DNA of 50,698 bases from Actinomycetes bacterium (GTDB lineage Bacteria; Actinomycetota; Acidimicrobiia; Acidimicrobiales; RAAP-2). This document shows, piece by piece, positions 46,577 through 50,698 of this stretch. The translations under genes were made by a program, and so were the position numbers. The notes beneath the pieces are model-generated. The model did no database searches, was not told where the DNA came from, and saw only the letters and a list, made by a program, of their open reading frames with translations. The stretch is from positions 233,233 through 283,930 of the forward strand of contig JAJZDI010000002.1 in the NCBI GenBank assembly GCA_021806045.1, given 5' to 3'. Positions within the stretch are counted from its first letter, which is position 1, and each line of letters starts with the position of its first letter.

Positions 46577-47632
46577 TCAGCCGATGGTCGGGTTCAACCA
46601 GGGCTCCACCGCAGCCAGGGTGGCGCCGGTCGGCATGGGTGCGACGTTGCTCCACTGGCCGACACCGGGGGACCAGTAGGCGGAGAACGCCGCCGCGTAC
46701 CAGCCGGACAGGAAGTTCTGCTCGGCGCAGTCGCAGTTCGGTGCCCAGCTCGCCGGGTGGATGCCCAGGATGTTCTCGATCTGGCTGTGCCCTCCCTGGG
46801 GATCCACGGCCGCAGCGTCGACCTCGTGGCCGATCTCGAAGGCGGTGATACCAGCGAGCTGCTGCACCGTCTCACCGGGGTAGACGTACATGGTCGACGT
46901 GCCACCGGCCTGGCCCCACGTGAAGGACGTGTTCCCGTAGAAGCCGGGCGAGGGCGCATCCGAGATGGGGAGGAACTGGATCGAGTACCCGGGGATCCGC
47001 TGCCACGGGTAGCGCACGAGGGTGAGCGCCTCGGCTCCCAGCTGCTGGGGCGTGGCGGCCGGAGCGGCGGCCGGCGCGGGTGCGGGTGCCGCAGTCGCCG
47101 GGGCGGCGGTGGCGGCGGCGGGAGGAGCCGAAGCCGGCGGCGCCGTGGTGGGGGGGGCGGTCGTCGCTGGGGTCGTCGCCGCCGGTGCAGAGGTCGGCGG
47201 GGTCGTCGTCGGCGGGGTCGTCGTCGGGGGGGTCGTGGTCGGGGGGGTCGTGGTCGGGGGGGTCGTGGTCACCGGCGCGTGATGGACCGACGCGTGCTGC
47301 TGGGAGCCGGCGTCAGCCGCCGCCAGGGCCCGCACCGCCGCCACGTGCGGAGCGCCGCTCCCGTCGAGTCCGGCAGCACCGGCCACGCCGGCGACGGCCA
47401 GTACCGCCACCCCGATCCCCACCTGCAGAGCACGGACGGTCAGCGAGCGGCCGTAGAACGCACGCCGCAGCGCGTTGACCGGTCCGGTCCGGCGGCGGTC
47501 GGGTCCGTGGTAGCCAGGGACGGCGACGGTCGCGACGTAGGCGGCATCGTCGGCCACGGGCGCCGTCCCGACGGGAGCGGCACCACCAGTGGTGGCCTCG
47601 AGGCCTTCGGCAAGGGGGGCAGGATCTTGCAT
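46577..47632 (-). CDS. Membrane-anchored wall protein with Thr/Pro linker and degenerate zincin-like domain
   Basis: This 351-residue protein has a cytoplasmic start, one transmembrane helix near residues 70-92 (ALQVGIGVAVLAVAGVAGAAG), a Thr/Pro then Ala/Pro linker (about 115-190) of a kind that crosses the cell wall, and a C-terminal globular domain. That domain contains TAFEIGHEVDAAAVD, like an HEIGH zincin helix whose first His is Phe, and later CDCAEQNFLSGWYAAAFSAYWSPG, like the region of a third metal ligand. It may be an inactive metallopeptidase relative. ATG 47632 has GGAG about 4 nt upstream. Function unknown. Confidence 0.7.
   Translation of the reverse strand: MQDPAPLAEGLEATTGGAAPVGTAPVADDAAYVATVAVPGYHGPDRRRTGPVNALRRAFYGRSLTVRALQVGIGVAVLAVAGVAGAAGLDGSGAPHVAAVRALAAADAGSQQHASVHHAPVTTTPPTTTPPTTTPPTTTPPTTTPPTSAPAATTPATTAPPTTAPPASAPPAAATAAPATAAPAPAPAAAPAATPQQLGAEALTLVRYPWQRIPGYSIQFLPISDAPSPGFYGNTSFTWGQAGGTSTMYVYPGETVQQLAGITAFEIGHEVDAAAVDPQGGHSQIENILGIHPASWAPNCDCAEQNFLSGWYAAAFSAYWSPGVGQWSNVAPMPTGATLAAVEPWLNPTIG
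47200..47276 (-). repeat. 15-bp coding repeat (TTTPP units)
   Basis: About five near-identical 15-bp units encode the Thr-Thr-Thr-Pro-Pro linker of the wall protein. Slippage here would change linker length in frame. Confidence 0.8.
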
Positions 47633-47732
47633 CGGTCTCCGGTGCGCCCCGGGCGGGCGCTCACCTTCCCATCGGCGCATCTCGACCCAGCCTGTAGCGG
47701 GTCAACCACGGAGCGTGATGATCAGTGCGAAG

Positions 47733-47738
47733 TACGCT
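47733..47738 (+). promoter_or_regulatory. Probable -10 box TACGCT for the polysaccharide export cluster
   Basis: TACGCT lies 31 nt before the ATG at 47770 and would give a short leader. Confidence 0.35.
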
Positions 47739-47769
47739 CTGGGCACCGCGCTCCGTCATGATTTCGCCC

Positions 47770-48834
47770 ATGTCGCGCCCCCGCCCCCGCCCCCGCCGCA
47801 TCGTCCTCGCCTCGATGGCAACCACCGTGGCCATGGGCCAGCAGGGTTACGAGGCACACCTGGCAGAAGCCCTCACCCGGGTGGCCGGCACCGGCTGGGA
47901 GGTGCGGACGTGCCGGGTGCGGTCGTTGCGTTCACGGGCCCCGGGTGAGCGCCGCCTTCCCCTCCAGGCCGTCGGCTCCCTCCCCCCGCACGCGGGCCGG
48001 TGGATCGGCCGCGCCGCCTACGGGCGGGCAACGGTGGTGCACCGGCTCGACCTGCGCATCCCACCGCCGGCCGCCCCCGAGGTCCTCACCGTCCACGACC
48101 TGGCACCACTGCGCTTCGCCGACGAGGGACGCCTACCCCGCAACTGGCAGGCGTCGGTGCGGGGAGCGGCGGCCGTCGTCGTCCCGTCGGCCTTCACCGC
48201 AGCCGAGCTGGAGGAGATCACCGGCGTCAGGGCCGTCGTCATCACCCACGCCCACGATCCGGAACTGGTCGGCGCCGCACCCCTCGGCGACGACGCCCTG
48301 GCGACGCTCGGGATCAGCCGTCCCTACGTCCTCCACGCCGGGGGGGCAACCGAACGCAAGAACCTGGCCGCTCTGGCCGACGCCTGGGCGATGGTGCGGG
48401 CGGAGCGGATCGACGCCACCCTCGTCCTGTGCGGCCCGCCCGATACCCGCCGCGACGGCCACTTCGCCACCCTGCCTGGCACGGTCCGGCCCGGGCGCCT
48501 CGACCGCCCGACACTCGTCGGGCTCCTGCGCGGGGCCGGGCTGGTGGTCGTGCCCTCCACCTACGAGGGCTTCGGCCTGCCCGTCCTCGAGGCGCTCACG
48601 GCCGGCGTGCCCGTGGTCGCGTCCGACCGCGGCTCGCTCCCCGAGGTGGTGGGCGACGCCGGCCTCCTGGTCGAGCCGACGGGCCCGGGCCTGGCCGAGG
48701 GGATCCTCGCCACCCTCGCCGACCCCGAAGGGGCGGCTGCCCGGGCGGCCAGGGGCCGGGCACGGGCACGGGAGCGCTCGTGGGACGACGTGGCCGCCGA
48801 CCATCTCGACCTGTACCGGCGGGTCGCCGGGTGA
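47770..48834 (+). CDS. GT4 glycosyltransferase (mannosyltransferase-like)
   Basis: This 354-residue GT-B enzyme has a basic start, LTVHDLAPLRFADEGRLPRNW, the donor site YVLHAGGATERKNLAALADAW and VPSTYEGFGLPVLEALTAGVPVVASDRGSLPEV with E-x7-E. The VHDL...P and ASDRGSLPEVVGDA segments are typical of mannosyltransferases of O-antigen clusters. ATG 47770 was chosen; the frame extends 15 residues upstream to an ATG at 47725 that precedes the -10 box. It is followed by the ABC exporter genes. Confidence 0.87.
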   Translation: MSRPRPRPRRIVLASMATTVAMGQQGYEAHLAEALTRVAGTGWEVRTCRVRSLRSRAPGERRLPLQAVGSLPPHAGRWIGRAAYGRATVVHRLDLRIPPPAAPEVLTVHDLAPLRFADEGRLPRNWQASVRGAAAVVVPSAFTAAELEEITGVRAVVITHAHDPELVGAAPLGDDALATLGISRPYVLHAGGATERKNLAALADAWAMVRAERIDATLVLCGPPDTRRDGHFATLPGTVRPGRLDRPTLVGLLRGAGLVVVPSTYEGFGLPVLEALTAGVPVVASDRGSLPEVVGDAGLLVEPTGPGLAEGILATLADPEGAAARAARGRARARERSWDDVAADHLDLYRRVAG

Positions 48835-48890
48835 CGTCCGGGGGCGTGCGCCGGGCCGCCGCCTCCTGCCGGAGGCTCCCCGCCCACGGG

Positions 48891-48896
48891 TAGGAT
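48891..48896 (+). promoter_or_regulatory. Possible -10 box TAGGAT for the Wzt/Wzm genes
   Basis: TAGGAT lies about 68 nt before the ATG at 48964, giving a leader of about 60 nt. Confidence 0.35.
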
Positions 48897-48963
48897 GCAG
48901 CCCGCCGGGACCAGGTTCGGCGGCGCAGTGTCGCCCGCGCTGGCACTCCCGCCTAGAGCTCCG

Positions 48964-50178
48964 ATGGAATCCTCGCCAGCCGTCGCCGTCACCGGCCTGT
49001 CCAAGTCGTACCGGATCGCCCACCATGCCGACGCGCCGGTGACCGCCACCGAGGCGCTGCTGGCCCGCCTGCGCCATCCACTGACCCGCATGGAGCGTGA
49101 GACGTTCGACGCGCTGCACGACGTCACTTTCGAGATCCCGTGGGGCTCGGTGGTCGGGCTCATCGGGCGCAACGGGGCGGGCAAGTCGACCCTCCTCAAG
49201 ATCCTCACCCGCATCACCGCCCCCAGCGCAGGGCGGGTGGTCATGGGCGGGCGGGTGGGGAGCCTCCTCGAGATCGGCACCGGCTTCCACCCGGAGCTGA
49301 CCGGCCGGGAGAACGTCTACCTGAACGGGACCCTCCTCGGCATGCGGCGCACCGAGATCCGTCGCCGTTTCGACGAGATCGTCGCCTTCGCCGGGGTGGA
49401 GCGGTTCCTCGACACCCAGGTGAAGCGCTACAGCACGGGGATGTACGTCCGGCTGGCCTTCGCCGTCGCCGCCCACCTCGAGTCGGAGGTAATGGCCGTC
49501 GACGAGGTGCTGGCCGTAGGTGACGCCGACTTCCAGGCCAAGTGCCTGGAGAAGTTGCGGGAGGTGGCCCAGGGGGGGCGCACGGTCATCCTGGTCAGCC
49601 ACCAGGCCCAGACCATCGTCGACCTGTGCGACTCGGCCCTCTACCTCGAGCGGGGCCGCCTCCGGTTCCAGGGCCCGGTCGACGGCGCGCTGGAGGAGTA
49701 TCGCAACAGCTACCGTCGGATACGCGAGGCCGGCCTCGATGCGTCGAGCCGGCCCGGTAGCGGCGAGCTCCGCTTCACCTCGGTCCGCTCCCGCCGGGAC
49801 CTCTACGGTGCGGACGAGGAGAAGGTGATCGAGCTCGAGGTGTCCGCCAACCCCGAACTGGCCGGCCGCTACTGGCTGGTCGCCCACGTCCTCGACGACC
49901 TGGGCGCCGTCGTGGCCCAGTGCGACTCGCGGGTCCTCGGGTTCTGGCTGGAGCCCGACCGGCCCGCCTCGTGCCAGCTTCACCTGCGCACCCCGTGGCT
50001 GAAGCCGGGCAGCTACACGGTGGACGCCTTCGCCGTCCGGGCCAGCGACCGGATCGACGTGTGGCAGGCGGCCACCCACTTCGACGTCCTCCCCGACCCT
50101 CCCTACCCGGTGGCCACCGCGACCGAAGCCACCGACCGGGGCATGGTCTTCGCCGACTTCACCTTCGAGCGATGCTGA
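48964..50178 (+). CDS. Polysaccharide ABC transporter ATP-binding protein (Wzt/TagH-like)
   Basis: This 404-residue ATPase has Walker A GRNGAGKST (68-76), the signature YSTGMYVRLAFAVA, Walker B VMAVDEVLAVGD and an H-loop VSHQ, all typical of the Wzt/TagH subfamily. The C-terminal 150 residues are an extra beta-rich domain like the glycan-binding domain of Wzt proteins that recognise a modified chain end. It would power export of a polyprenyl-linked polysaccharide. Its stop overlaps the permease start by 7 bp. Confidence 0.92.
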   Translation: MESSPAVAVTGLSKSYRIAHHADAPVTATEALLARLRHPLTRMERETFDALHDVTFEIPWGSVVGLIGRNGAGKSTLLKILTRITAPSAGRVVMGGRVGSLLEIGTGFHPELTGRENVYLNGTLLGMRRTEIRRRFDEIVAFAGVERFLDTQVKRYSTGMYVRLAFAVAAHLESEVMAVDEVLAVGDADFQAKCLEKLREVAQGGRTVILVSHQAQTIVDLCDSALYLERGRLRFQGPVDGALEEYRNSYRRIREAGLDASSRPGSGELRFTSVRSRRDLYGADEEKVIELEVSANPELAGRYWLVAHVLDDLGAVVAQCDSRVLGFWLEPDRPASCQLHLRTPWLKPGSYTVDAFAVRASDRIDVWQAATHFDVLPDPPYPVATATEATDRGMVFADFTFERC

Positions 50179-50698
50179 CCCCAGCTGACCCCACCGATCG
50201 GGGCCATCGCCCCGACCCCGGGCCACCACCGGGCGCCAAGCCGGTCGTCATCACCCCGCCCGGCCGGTGGTCGCTGCCCCGCTTCTCCCTCCTGTGGGAG
50301 AGCCGGGAGGTCTTCCTCCGCTTCGGTGCCCGGGACCTGACCCTGCGCTACCGGCAGACAGCACTCGGCGTGATCTGGGTGGTCCTCCAGCCGCTGCTCA
50401 CCGCGGGCGTGTTCACCCTCGTGTTCGGCAAGGTGGCCAAGCTGCCGAACGGCGGGGTGCCCTACTTCCTCCTCAGCTATGCGGGCATGCTGGCGTGGAA
50501 CAGCTTCTCGGGGATCCTGTCACGGGGCAACGGCTCGCTCGTCTCCAACGCCAGCCTCGTCTCCAAGGTGTACTTCCCCCGGGTGCTGGTCCCCCTCTCG
50601 AACGCGTACGCGGTCATGGTCGACTTCGCCGTCGCCTTCGTCCTGATGGTCGTGCTCCTCCTCGCCTACGGCGTGAACCCCGGGTTCGCCATCCTGGC
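50172..50698 (+). CDS. Polysaccharide ABC transporter permease (Wzm/TagG-like), partial
   Basis: The first about 175 residues of an ABC-2 type permease; the rest lies beyond the window. A Pro-rich start is followed by FLRFGARDLTLRYRQTALGVIWVVLQPLL, the hallmark of Wzm/TagG/RfbA permeases, and several hydrophobic helices. It pairs with the preceding ATPase to export a lipid-linked polysaccharide. ATG 50172 overlaps the ATPase stop. Confidence 0.9.
   Translation, partial: MLTPADPTDRGHRPDPGPPPGAKPVVITPPGRWSLPRFSLLWESREVFLRFGARDLTLRYRQTALGVIWVVLQPLLTAGVFTLVFGKVAKLPNGGVPYFLLSYAGMLAWNSFSGILSRGNGSLVSNASLVSKVYFPRVLVPLSNAYAVMVDFAVAFVLMVVLLLAYGVNPGFAIL

Noticed and set aside
48133-50229. Long minus-strand frame of about 700 codons
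   Set aside because: Low-complexity Gly/Arg/Val shadow of the glycosyltransferase and Wzt genes, a product of high GC; no recognisable motif.
1-50698. Mobile elements, prophage, tRNA or rRNA genes
   Set aside because: No transposase, integrase or phage gene, no insertion-sequence ends, and no cloverleaf or rRNA-like segment was recognised; base and codon use look uniform apart from the AT-rich patch near 19000.

Overview
This is a very GC-rich (roughly 70% or more, judged by eye) chromosomal segment of an actinobacterium, most likely class Acidimicrobiia. The pointers are surface proteins built of [10 protein letters not shown] repeats (abundant in that class), a MurT/GatD pair, an F420-type luciferase-like oxidoreductase, a class E sortase, many GTG starts and 4-bp GTGA/ATGA gene overlaps. 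No rRNA, tRNA, CRISPR array, insertion sequence or prophage was seen, and no gene-free gap exceeds about 260 bp. About a dozen genes show a TANNNT box 5-8 nt before the start codon with no Shine-Dalgarno sequence, the signature of leaderless transcripts; this was used to choose several starts.

Layout. 1-3740: two tandem secreted repeat proteins. 3771-5952: a divergent amidase and a small membrane protein. 5984-15278: a lipid locus, made of a divergent TetR regulator, a four-gene overlapping operon (acyl-CoA reductase/HAD fusion, zinc alcohol dehydrogenase, LarA-like nickel-pincer racemase homologue, PlsC-type acyltransferase) and an MMPL exporter. 15353-18773: HAD-PlsC fusion, MurT and GatD (lipid synthesis and peptidoglycan amidation). 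19033-27592: housekeeping and stress genes (LysR regulator, lipoprotein hydrolase, GNAT, YqgE/AlgH, MscL with a zinc ribbon, nitroreductase, peroxiredoxin, NhaA, LLM oxidoreductase, small zinc ribbon). 27829-32653: a GlcD-type 2-hydroxyacid oxidase with a ThDP enzyme, a thioesterase and an MFS transporter. 32712-50698: a cell-surface/polysaccharide region (DUF4012 protein, sortase, glycosyltransferases, polyprenyl-phosphate sugar transferase, Wzm/Wzt ABC exporter), which encloses a six-gene operon.

The enclosed operon (45251 down to 38921, minus strand) is the most striking system. It encodes a phosphopantetheinyl transferase, a carrier protein, an acyl-CoA-dehydrogenase-like flavoprotein, a seryl-tRNA-synthetase-like amino acid:[carrier protein] ligase, a DUF1839 protein and a GH2 beta-mannosidase-like protein. 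All overlap by 4-8 bp, the operon has its own promoter-like box, and a stem-loop follows it. It looks like a complete module that loads an amino acid on a carrier, oxidises it there and transfers it, perhaps to a glycan made by the surrounding polysaccharide genes. The second candidate system is the FAR-HAD/MDR/LarA-like/PlsC operon with a palindromic operator laid over both divergent promoters.
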